A stretch of DNA of 5,232 nucleotides from Rickettsiales bacterium (lineage in GTDB: Bacteria > Pseudomonadota > Alphaproteobacteria > Rickettsiales > UBA3002). Shown piece after piece: positions 1-5,232 of the stretch (position 1 is its first letter; each line of letters starts with the position of its first letter). The stretch spans positions 1-5,232 of the forward strand of contig JAJTIB010000020.1 in assembly GCA_021300075.1 (NCBI GenBank), in the 5' to 3' direction. The notes under the pieces were generated by a model. That model had not been told where the DNA came from and did not search any database. It saw only the letters and a program-made list of their open reading frames with translations. A program made the translations under genes and the position numbers.

Positions 1-35
1 AAAAAGCCGCTACTCAGAATGCTCGAGATGTCGCT

Positions 36-1808
36 CTAATACCCTCTTGCTTCGGGCGCAAAGTAAGGTGCGCCGTCAAGCTGCGGCGTGCGTAGTGTGC
101 GGGTGCTGTAATGGGTGGAGCCATCGGAAGCAATGCTGACCAGACTGTGTTTGAGCCAATGTAGATCGTCGCGCACCGGAAAATCTTCGCGAAAATGCGC
201 GCCGCGTGACTCGGTGCGTTCGCGCGCGGCACGCATCGTGGCGAGCGCCTGCAGCAACAGATTCTCGGTTTCCAGTGCATAGATAAGGGTATGATTCCAA
301 TGCCTTGTTGAGCGGTCAATCTTCGCCCGAACACCGATCAGCGAGGTTAAGGCTGCCATACCCAGCGCGAGCGAGGATTCATGCCTGAAAATTGGCGCGT
401 GGGCACTGAGAATACGCTGGATGCGTTGGCGCAATTCTCGGGGCGTGAGCATACCTTCTTCTCCGTCAAAATAAGATTCGGTATTTGCCACCAGCCGCGC
501 CGGATACTCGGTTGCAAGCGACGGACGTGACCTGCCTGGCTGGAGATTGGCCACTGCCCAATCGCCCGCGTCTTTGCCGAAGACCATGAGGTCGAGCAGC
601 GAATTGCAGCCCAGCCGGTTGGCGCCATGCACCGAATTACAAGCTGCCTCGCCAATCGCCATGAGGCCGGGGACGGTGCGGCCATGAGCGTCCATCACCT
701 GATTTTCAAGATTGGTGGGGATGCCGCCCATGGTATAATGCGCGGTGGGGATGACGGGGATGAGATCGCGCCTCGGGTCGAGTTTCAAGACCAGACGGAT
801 AAGGTCGGTGATATAGGGTAGTTTTTGCTCAAGCACTTCCGGCGCGAGATGGCGCATATCGAGATGCAGATGATCGCGCCCCGCGCCGCAGCCCCGGCCT
901 TCGCGGATCTCGCAGATCATGGCGCGGGCGATAACGTCGCGGCTGGCGAGATCAAGCGATTGCGGTGCGTAACGCGCCATGAAGCGTTCGCCCTTGCCAT
1001 TCAGCAGCACTGCGCCTTCGCCGCGTGCGCCTTCAGTGATGAGAATGCCCGAGCCGTAAAGTCCGGTCGGGTGGAACTGCACAAATTCCATATCCATGAG
1101 TGGTAATCCGGCGCGCAGCACCATCGCGTTGCCGTCGCCCGTGCAGGTAAGCGCGGCGGTAGTGGAGCCGTACACCTGCCCGTAGCCGCCAGTGGCGAGC
1201 ACCGTCACCTGCGCTTCAAACACATGGTAGTTGCCAGTTGCAATATCAAGGGCAACGATGCCGCGGCATACGCCCTCCACCATCAGCAGCTCGAGCGCGA
1301 AAAATTCATTGAAAAATGTCACCGGCTGCGCTTTTGCCTTGGCAATCAGCGTCTGCATGATGGCCTGACCAGTGCGGTCCTCTGCCGCGCAGGCGCGGTA
1401 GGCGGGAGCTTTGCCATATTCCACCGTCTGGCCGCCATAGGCGCGCTGGTAGATATTGCCTGCCTCGTCGCGGGTGAAGGGCACGCCCCAGGCGGCCAGT
1501 TCCTCGACCGCACGCGGCGCCTGTTCGCACAGATGGGCGATGGCGTCCTGATCTCCCAGCCAGTCCGAGCCGCGCACCGTATCATACATATGCCAGCGCC
1601 AGTCATCCGCGCCACGATTGCCAAGTGCGGCGCTGATGCCGCCCTGCGCTGCCATGGTATGACTGCGTTTGGGCTCGACTTTCGAGATGACAGCGACCGA
1701 TAAAGCGCCCTGACTTGCCGCAATTGCTGCCCTAAGGCCAGCGCCCCCCGCGCCGATGATGAGCACATCATGCTGGTGGTACTGGAAAGGATACGCTTTG
1801 ACGGACAC
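36..1808 (-). CDS. sdhA: Succinate dehydrogenase/fumarate reductase-type flavoprotein subunit (SdhA-like)
   Basis: 590 residues, the usual SdhA length. The family oxidises succinate to fumarate (or the reverse) with covalent FAD, normally as the catalytic subunit of a membrane-bound complex facing the cytoplasm. Seen in order: dinucleotide-binding GAGGAG (19-24) after a beta strand; RSHT with His50, the expected covalent FAD attachment site; AAQGG (53-57); HPTG (His246); TEG (Thr258, Glu259); Arg290 in LASRD; His357 in TAHYTMGG; HGANRLG with Arg398; and a C-terminal domain with ESRGAH and a family-like end. These match the known SdhA dicarboxylate-site and catalytic residues. The GTG start keeps the FAD-binding strand, because the next Met is residue 52; a weak GCGAG ribosome site lies 6 bases upstream. 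Stop is TAG. No sdhC or sdhD lies upstream, since nadC is divergent there, and any sdhB would be outside the window. Odd points are Tyr124 where SdhA usually has Phe, and a one-residue-shorter loop before AAEDRTG. It could be a paralogue serving as NadB or a fumarate reductase. Family is certain; exact role is not. Confidence 0.85.
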   Translation of the reverse strand: MSVKAYPFQYHQHDVLIIGAGGAGLRAAIAASQGALSVAVISKVEPKRSHTMAAQGGISAALGNRGADDWRWHMYDTVRGSDWLGDQDAIAHLCEQAPRAVEELAAWGVPFTRDEAGNIYQRAYGGQTVEYGKAPAYRACAAEDRTGQAIMQTLIAKAKAQPVTFFNEFFALELLMVEGVCRGIVALDIATGNYHVFEAQVTVLATGGYGQVYGSTTAALTCTGDGNAMVLRAGLPLMDMEFVQFHPTGLYGSGILITEGARGEGAVLLNGKGERFMARYAPQSLDLASRDVIARAMICEIREGRGCGAGRDHLHLDMRHLAPEVLEQKLPYITDLIRLVLKLDPRRDLIPVIPTAHYTMGGIPTNLENQVMDAHGRTVPGLMAIGEAACNSVHGANRLGCNSLLDLMVFGKDAGDWAVANLQPGRSRPSLATEYPARLVANTESYFDGEEGMLTPRELRQRIQRILSAHAPIFRHESSLALGMAALTSLIGVRAKIDRSTRHWNHTLIYALETENLLLQALATMRAARERTESRGAHFREDFPVRDDLHWLKHSLVSIASDGSTHYSTRTLRTPQLDGAPYFAPEARGY

Positions 1809-1858
1809 GGGATTCTCGCTTATGGCTACCCCTGATAAATAGTAGTCAAGGAGAGGTT
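1809..1858. promoter_or_regulatory. Divergent intergenic region between sdhA-like gene and nadC
   Basis: This 50-base gap must carry the start signals of both divergent genes, unless promoters lie inside the coding regions. For nadC, a possible -35 TTGACG (1798-1803, inside the flavoprotein start region) is followed after 17 bases by a poor -10 TATGGC (1821-1826). For the flavoprotein gene, the minus strand has TTGACT (1849-1844) and, 19 bases on, CATAAG (1824-1819), which would give a very short leader. Neither -10 is convincing. There is no room for a riboswitch and no clear inverted-repeat operator. That the region is regulatory is inferred from gene layout; the individual boxes are guesses. 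Confidence 0.4.
1848..1853 (+). promoter_or_regulatory. Ribosome binding site of nadC
   Basis: AAGGAG is a near-perfect Shine-Dalgarno sequence 5 bases before the ATG at 1859. It fixes the nadC start and is the strongest ribosome site among the complete genes of the window. On the opposite strand it overlaps the possible -35 box of the flavoprotein gene. Confidence 0.85.
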
Positions 1859-2701
1859 ATGCAACGGGCATTCGATATGCAGGCGTTTCTGATCGCTGCG
1901 CTGCAGGAAGATGTGGGTAGTGGTGACATCACCAGCAATGCGGTGATTCCCGAAACACATTTTGGCCAGTTCGTCCTGACCAGCCGTGAGCCGCTGGTGC
2001 TCTCAGGCGGCGTTTTCCTGCCAATGCTGTTTAATATTATTGATGAGCGCATCGCGCTGGAGGTGCAGGTAGCGGACGGCACTGTACTGCCTGGCGGCAG
2101 CGTGATTGCAACACTAAGTGGCCCTGTACGTGGGATTTTTATCGGCGAGCGCGTGGCGCTCAACCTGCTGCAGCATCTTTCGGGTATTGCCACCGAAACA
2201 AGGCGCTATGTTGAGGCGATTAAGGGCACATCTGCCCGCATTACTGATACCCGCAAAACTTTGCCGGGGTGGCGTGAACTGCAACGCTATGCCGTGCGTT
2301 CGGGTGGTGGCTATAACCATCGCATTGGCCTTGATGGCGGAATTTTGATTAAGGATAATCATCTGGCGATTGCCGGTTCGGTGCATGCGGCGATTCAGGA
2401 AGCGCGACAATTCGCGACCATGCTGATGCGGGTGGAGGTGGAATGCGACACGCTGGCGCAGGTCGAAGAAGCGATTGCTGCAGGTGCAGACATCCTGCTG
2501 CTCGACAACATGCCTCTTGACCAGATGCAACAGGCTGTCGCTCGCGCCAAGGCTGCGCGCATTCTATGTGAAGCCTCGGGCAATGTGTCGCTTGAGACGG
2601 TGCGCGCGATTGCTGAAACCGGGGTCGATGTGATCTCGATCGGCCGCCTGACCCATTCGGTGCGTGCGGTTGATATCGGGATGGACGCCGCGACGAGTTA
2701 A
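1859..2701 (+). CDS. nadC: Nicotinate-nucleotide diphosphorylase (quinolinate phosphoribosyltransferase, carboxylating)
   Basis: 280 residues, the normal NadC length. The enzyme converts quinolinate and PRPP to nicotinate mononucleotide, CO2 and pyrophosphate, joining de novo quinolinate synthesis to NAD in the cytoplasm. Family motifs seen in order: EDVGSGDIT (17-25) at the start of the N-terminal domain; GERVALN (96-102) and LQHLSGIAT (104-112); DTRKTLPGWR (130-139) with substrate-binding Arg and Lys; GGGYNHR (149-155); KDNH (165-168); VEVECD (192-197); LLLDN (213-217); EASGN (238-242); and ETGVDVISIGRLTHS near the end, which forms the phosphate-binding side of the barrel. The ATG start has a strong ribosome site. 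nadA and nadB are not adjacent; the divergent neighbour is an SdhA-like flavoprotein. The TAA stop is interlocked with the trpC stop on the other strand. All key residues appear intact. Confidence 0.97.
   Translation: MQRAFDMQAFLIAALQEDVGSGDITSNAVIPETHFGQFVLTSREPLVLSGGVFLPMLFNIIDERIALEVQVADGTVLPGGSVIATLSGPVRGIFIGERVALNLLQHLSGIATETRRYVEAIKGTSARITDTRKTLPGWRELQRYAVRSGGGYNHRIGLDGGILIKDNHLAIAGSVHAAIQEARQFATMLMRVEVECDTLAQVEEAIAAGADILLLDNMPLDQMQQAVARAKAARILCEASGNVSLETVRAIAETGVDVISIGRLTHSVRAVDIGMDAATS
2698..2701. other. Interlocked convergent stop codons of nadC and trpC
   Basis: The bases TTAA form a palindrome in which TAA on the plus strand ends nadC (2699-2701) and TAA on the minus strand ends trpC (2700-2698). 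The two genes therefore overlap by four bases. No noncoding space remains between them for a conventional bidirectional terminator. Confidence 0.97.
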
Positions 2702-3489
2702 GCCCCCAATAAGCTCCGCGTGGCGGCGGTGACATCCGCCGCGCGCATCAGCGTTTCACCCACTAGAAAACAATGAATACCGGCCGCGCGTATTTTTTCT
2801 ATATCCGCACGCGAGGCGATGCCGCTTTCGCAAACCACCGTATAATCCGAGGGAATTTTTGCTTTCAGCGTGAGTGAAGTCTCCAGCGACACATTGAGCG
2901 TTTTAAGCGAGCGGTTGTTTATTCCGATTAGGCGCGAGGAAAGCTGGCTGAGGGCCCGCTGAAGCTCAATTTCGTCATGGACTTCAATCAGCACGTCCAT
3001 GCCGAGCGATTGGGCAAGGGCTTCGAGGGATTTGGCCTCCGCATCGCTCAGCGCTGCCATGATGAGGAGGATGCAATCCGCTGCGAGAGCTCGCGCTTCT
3101 ACTATTTGATAGGGGTCGAGCATGAAATCCTTACGCAGTACCGGCAAGGTCACGACCGCGCGCGCGGCGGCCAGATACGCATCCTGGCCTTGAAAATAGG
3201 GTTCATCGGTCAATACTGAAAGACAGGTCGCACCCCCGCGCTGGTAGGCGTCCGCAAGTGTCGCGGGGTCGAAGTCCGCACGGATGATGCCTTTGCTGGG
3301 CGAGGCTTTTTTAATCTCCGCAATCAGGCCGATTTCGCCTGCCTGCTGACGGGCGGTGAGCGCCCTTTGAAAGCCGCGCGGCAGAGATTGTCCGGCCGCG
3401 AGCGTTTCGAGTGTCTTGAGTGGCGCAACTCTCTTGCGCTCGATGATATGCTGACGCTTTCTGGCGCAGATCTCTTCAAGTTTATTCAT
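2698..3489 (-). CDS. trpC: Indole-3-glycerol phosphate synthase
   Basis: 263 residues, typical of the monofunctional enzyme with no fused TrpF domain. It closes the ring of 1-(2-carboxyphenylamino)-1-deoxyribulose 5-phosphate to indole-3-glycerol phosphate with loss of CO2 and water, the penultimate stage of tryptophan synthesis. The (beta/alpha)8-barrel motifs are all present: AEIKKASPSKG with Glu58 and Lys60; SVLTDEPYFQG (91-101); LRKDF with catalytic Lys120; IEVHDE with Glu169; IGINNRSL with Asn191; CESGI with Glu221 and Ser222; and FLVGETLM (241-248) for phosphate binding. The ATG at 3489 lies inside the end of trpD (8-base overlap), with AAGGTG (3499-3494) four bases before it, so translation is probably coupled. 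It is the last trp gene here: the TAA stop interlocks with that of convergent nadC. In many alphaproteobacteria trpC is followed by moaC and moeA, which is not the case here. Confidence 0.97.
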   Translation of the reverse strand: MNKLEEICARKRQHIIERKRVAPLKTLETLAAGQSLPRGFQRALTARQQAGEIGLIAEIKKASPSKGIIRADFDPATLADAYQRGGATCLSVLTDEPYFQGQDAYLAAARAVVTLPVLRKDFMLDPYQIVEARALAADCILLIMAALSDAEAKSLEALAQSLGMDVLIEVHDEIELQRALSQLSSRLIGINNRSLKTLNVSLETSLTLKAKIPSDYTVVCESGIASRADIEKIRAAGIHCFLVGETLMRAADVTAATRSLLGA

Positions 3490-4450
3490 GGCTCACCTTG
3501 ATGAGTGCATCAAGCGTGTGAAGCGCCTTACCGGAATCGATTGCTTCTGCCGCGCGGGCTACGCCTGCGCGTAAATCCGGCGTTTTTTCGGCCGCAAGCA
3601 ACATCGCGGCGGCATTGAGCAGCACCGCGTCACGGTAGGCGCCTTTGACGCCGGAAAGCATGGTTCGCAGGGCCTGCGCGTTGGTCGCGGCATCGCCACC
3701 CTTGATCGCATCGGCGGCGTGCAGGCTCAGCCCGGCATCCTCCGGTGTGAAGCGGAAAGTCTGATGAAAAGTTGCGCCCAGTGTGGCGGCACTGATGGAG
3801 CATTCGTCAAAACCATCTTCGCCATGGACGACGAGCACGGATTTACGGCCCAAGAGCCGCGCGGCTTCCACATAGATGGGAATCAGGCGGCGGTCAAAGA
3901 CGCCAATTAACTGGCGCGGCACGCGAGCGGGGTTACTGAGCGGCCCCAGTAAATTGAAGATGGTGCGCCCGCCCAGTTCGCGCCGAACGCTGGCGACATG
4001 CGCGAAGCCCGGGTGAAATTTCTGAGCAAAGAAAAACGCCAGATTCACCTCGCGCAGGCAGCGATTGAGAGTCGCTGGTGAAGCGTCAATTTTCACACCC
4101 AGTGCCGCGAGCACATCTCCCGAACCGCTTTTGGAAGAAACGGCAAGATTACCGTGCTTGGCGACTTTCGTGCCGGTTGCGGCCACGACGATGGCGGTGG
4201 CGGTGGAGATATTAAGGCTGTACTGGCCATCGCCGCCCGTGCCGCAGCAATCTACCGCGTCGGATTGCGGTGAGAAAGTGACAGCACGCTCCATTACTGC
4301 TTCCACTGCGCCTGCGAGCTCTTCAGCCGTGATCGTCTCGACCGGCAGCATGGGTAATAGCTGGCGCATCGTCTCAGGTGGCATCTTGCCATCGAGCATA
4401 GTGCCAATAGAGAGCTTCATGGCCGAACGCAGATTCATCGGGCCGTTCAT
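3482..4450 (-). CDS. trpD: Anthranilate phosphoribosyltransferase
   Basis: 322 residues, slightly shorter than the roughly 335-345 common in the family; the shortfall is in the N-terminal helical domain. The enzyme transfers phosphoribosyl from PRPP to anthranilate, giving N-(5-phosphoribosyl)anthranilate. Seen: GTGGDG (70-75) and NIST (80-83), the PRPP-binding elements; KHGN (98-101); SSKSGSGD (105-112); VRRELG with Arg156, expected at the anthranilate site; TIFNLLGPLSNP (163-174); and FDE with Asp215 and Glu216, expected metal ligands. It is a stand-alone TrpD, not fused to the amidotransferase as in E. coli. The start forms an ATGA overlap with the trpG stop and has GGGAG (4459-4455) four bases upstream. 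Met5 and Met11 are alternative starts, but they fit the coupled arrangement less well. The TAA stop lies inside trpC. Confidence 0.96.
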   Translation of the reverse strand: MNGPMNLRSAMKLSIGTMLDGKMPPETMRQLLPMLPVETITAEELAGAVEAVMERAVTFSPQSDAVDCCGTGGDGQYSLNISTATAIVVAATGTKVAKHGNLAVSSKSGSGDVLAALGVKIDASPATLNRCLREVNLAFFFAQKFHPGFAHVASVRRELGGRTIFNLLGPLSNPARVPRQLIGVFDRRLIPIYVEAARLLGRKSVLVVHGEDGFDECSISAATLGATFHQTFRFTPEDAGLSLHAADAIKGGDAATNAQALRTMLSGVKGAYRDAVLLNAAAMLLAAEKTPDLRAGVARAAEAIDSGKALHTLDALIKVSHE

Positions 4451-5025
4451 AACACTCCCAGAAAATTCTGCAGGAGCTTATGCCCATATTCAGAGGCGAT
4501 ACTCTCAGGGTGGAACTGGACGCCGTGGATGGGCAGCATTTGATGTTGCAGCCCCATAATGATGCCATCCCCCGTCTCGGCAGTGATGGTAAGACAGGCT
4601 GGTAGTGTGGCGCGTTCAACGATCAGCGAATGATAGCGCGTAGCGGTAAAGGGTGAGGGCAGGCCATTGAATATTCCATCGCCGTGATGATGGATGGGGC
4701 TGGTTTTACCATGCATGAGCTGTGGGGCGCGGATGACATGGCCGCCAAAAGCCTGACCAATCGCCTGATGACCGAGACATACGCCAAGAAGTGGCATTTT
4801 ACACTCGGCGGCACGCGCAATGAGTTCAAGGCATACCCCCGCCTGATTGGGTGTCGCTGGGCCGGGCGATAGCACAATGCCGGAGGGTTTTTTGCCCAAG
4901 ATGTCGGACGCGCTCATCACGTCATTACGCAGCACTTCGACCGCCGCTCCCAGCTCGCTCAGGTAATGCACGAGATTATAGGTGAAGCTGTCGTAATTAT
5001 CGATGAGGAGGATGGATTTCGTCAC
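4447..5025 (-). CDS. trpG: Anthranilate synthase component II, glutamine amidotransferase
   Basis: 192 residues, the normal size of a stand-alone TrpG/PabA class I amidotransferase. It hydrolyses glutamine and channels ammonia to TrpE, which makes anthranilate from chorismate. Motifs: LLIDNYDSFTYNL (6-18) at the N-terminus; SPGPATP (53-59), where the sixth position varies in the family; GVCLGHQ with nucleophile Cys83; YHSL (131-134); and FHPES with His172 and Glu174 completing the catalytic triad. The start is GTG, supported by GGGGAG (5037-5032) six bases upstream and by overlap with the trpE stop as GTGA. The end overlaps trpD as ATGA. Position between trpE and trpD makes TrpG the natural name, but in bacteria with a single copy this protein may also serve PabB in folate synthesis as an amphibolic subunit. 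Sequence alone cannot exclude that. Confidence 0.95.
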   Translation of the reverse strand: MTKSILLIDNYDSFTYNLVHYLSELGAAVEVLRNDVMSASDILGKKPSGIVLSPGPATPNQAGVCLELIARAAECKMPLLGVCLGHQAIGQAFGGHVIRAPQLMHGKTSPIHHHGDGIFNGLPSPFTATRYHSLIVERATLPACLTITAETGDGIIMGLQHQMLPIHGVQFHPESIASEYGHKLLQNFLGVL

Positions 5026-5232
5026 GCGAATCTCCCCGCTAGTTCCGCAGCGCGCATGACGGCTTTGGCCTTGTTAAGCGATTCCTGATATTCCGCCTTC
5101 GGGTCGGAGTCAGCAACGATGCCGCCTCCGGCCTGCGCGTAAATACGGCCATTTTTAACCAGCGCCGTGCGTAGCGTAATGCAGGTATCCATTGTGCCGT
5201 TGGCGGAGAAATAACCAACACAACCGGCATAA
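5022..5232 (-). CDS. trpE: Anthranilate synthase component I, C-terminal end (partial)
   Basis: Only the last 69 codons and the TGA stop (5024-5022) are in the window; the gene continues past the right edge. The reading frame has its first full codon at 5231-5229 (Tyr) and no usable start, so it is seen only by translating the open end. The peptide begins YAGCVGYFS, then DTCITLRTAL, then AQAGGGIVADSDP, then NKAKAVMRA. This is the C-terminal part of the chorismate-binding domain shared by TrpE, PabB and isochorismate synthases. TrpE carries out the amination and aromatisation of chorismate to anthranilate using ammonia from TrpG, and is normally feedback-inhibited by tryptophan through N-terminal residues not visible here. 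Direct coupling to trpG through a GTGA overlap, and the trpD and trpC genes that follow, favour TrpE over PabB. A leader or attenuator would lie outside the window. Confidence 0.92.
   Translation of the reverse strand, partial: YAGCVGYFSANGTMDTCITLRTALVKNGRIYAQAGGGIVADSDPKAEYQESLNKAKAVMRAAELAGRFA
5032..5037 (-). promoter_or_regulatory. Ribosome binding site of trpG (supports GTG start)
   Basis: GGGGAG on the minus strand lies within the last codons of trpE and six bases before the GTG of trpG. The first in-frame ATG of trpG lies downstream of the conserved N-terminal motif, so this site and the GTGA overlap together decide the start. Confidence 0.75.

Noticed and set aside
1..35. Possible terminator downstream of the flavoprotein gene (minus strand ends GCGGCTTTTT at the window edge)
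   Set aside because: There is a T-run, but the best stem is a weak five-pair helix with a bulge (CTCGAG-CATT-CTGAG), separated from the T-run by several bases. The region is cut by the window edge, so no call can be supported.
1224..1703. A 159-codon open frame on the plus strand inside the flavoprotein gene
   Set aside because: It lies antisense to strongly conserved SdhA-type motifs, shows no recognisable domain, and has the kind of composition expected from the shadow of a GC-rich gene.
36..1808. Calling the flavoprotein L-aspartate oxidase (NadB) outright because it sits beside nadC
   Set aside because: The RSHT histidine, the loop context and the C-terminal domain are of the SdhA type, and Glu121 of NadB is not matched. 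The possibility is kept only as a hypothesis.
1809..1858. NAD-related riboswitch or repressor operator upstream of nadC
   Set aside because: The gap is only 50 bases, too small for a known NAD riboswitch together with a promoter, and I see no convincing inverted repeat.
4065..4559. A 164-codon plus-strand open frame across trpD and the end of trpG
   Set aside because: Antisense to two well-supported genes, with no family motif and low-complexity Ala/Ser/Pro/Thr-rich content typical of a shadow frame.
5039..5230. A 63-codon minus-strand frame beginning with Met at the right edge
   Set aside because: It is out of frame with trpE. The neighbouring frame gives clear TrpE C-terminal motifs and ends in a TGA coupled to trpG, so this frame is a shadow.
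1..5232. Mobile elements, CRISPR arrays, tRNA or rRNA genes, long repeats
   Set aside because: None seen on either strand; almost every base belongs to a recognised metabolic gene.

Overview
This window looks like an ordinary chromosomal stretch of metabolic genes from a proteobacterium, most likely an alphaproteobacterium. Three things point that way: the compact trpE-trpG-trpD-trpC order, the moderately GC-rich coding sequence, and an SdhA-type flavoprotein whose motifs resemble alphaproteobacterial SdhA. The assignment rests on gene order and remembered family motifs, not on a search. Coding density is very high. The only intergenic gaps are about 50 bases at 1809-1858 and the first 35 bases of the window.

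Layout from left to right. (1) Positions 36-1808, minus strand: a complete 590-residue flavoprotein of the succinate dehydrogenase/fumarate reductase family (SdhA type). (2) Positions 1809-1858: a 50-base divergent promoter region. (3) Positions 1859-2701, plus strand: complete nadC, encoding quinolinate phosphoribosyltransferase. (4) Positions 2698-5232, minus strand: the tryptophan genes, transcribed trpE (3' end only) to trpG to trpD to trpC. Each junction between trp genes is a short overlap (4, 4 and 8 bases), which suggests one translationally coupled transcript. The convergent nadC and trpC genes share the bases TTAA, so each stop codon lies inside the other's.

How the genes work together. 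TrpE with TrpG makes anthranilate from chorismate and glutamine. TrpD adds phosphoribosyl from PRPP. The trpF isomerase step is absent here, and TrpC then closes the indole ring to give indole-3-glycerol phosphate. NadC also uses PRPP, to convert quinolinate to nicotinate mononucleotide for NAD synthesis. The flavoprotein is divergent to nadC, where an L-aspartate oxidase gene (nadB, a relative of SdhA) might be expected. Its motifs are nevertheless of the SdhA type, including the histidine that carries covalent FAD.

I did not find a convincing undescribed system. The observations most worth a second look are the identity of the flavoprotein next to nadC and the interlocked nadC/trpC stops. 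The last 69 codons of trpE at the right edge are easily missed because they have no start codon in the window.
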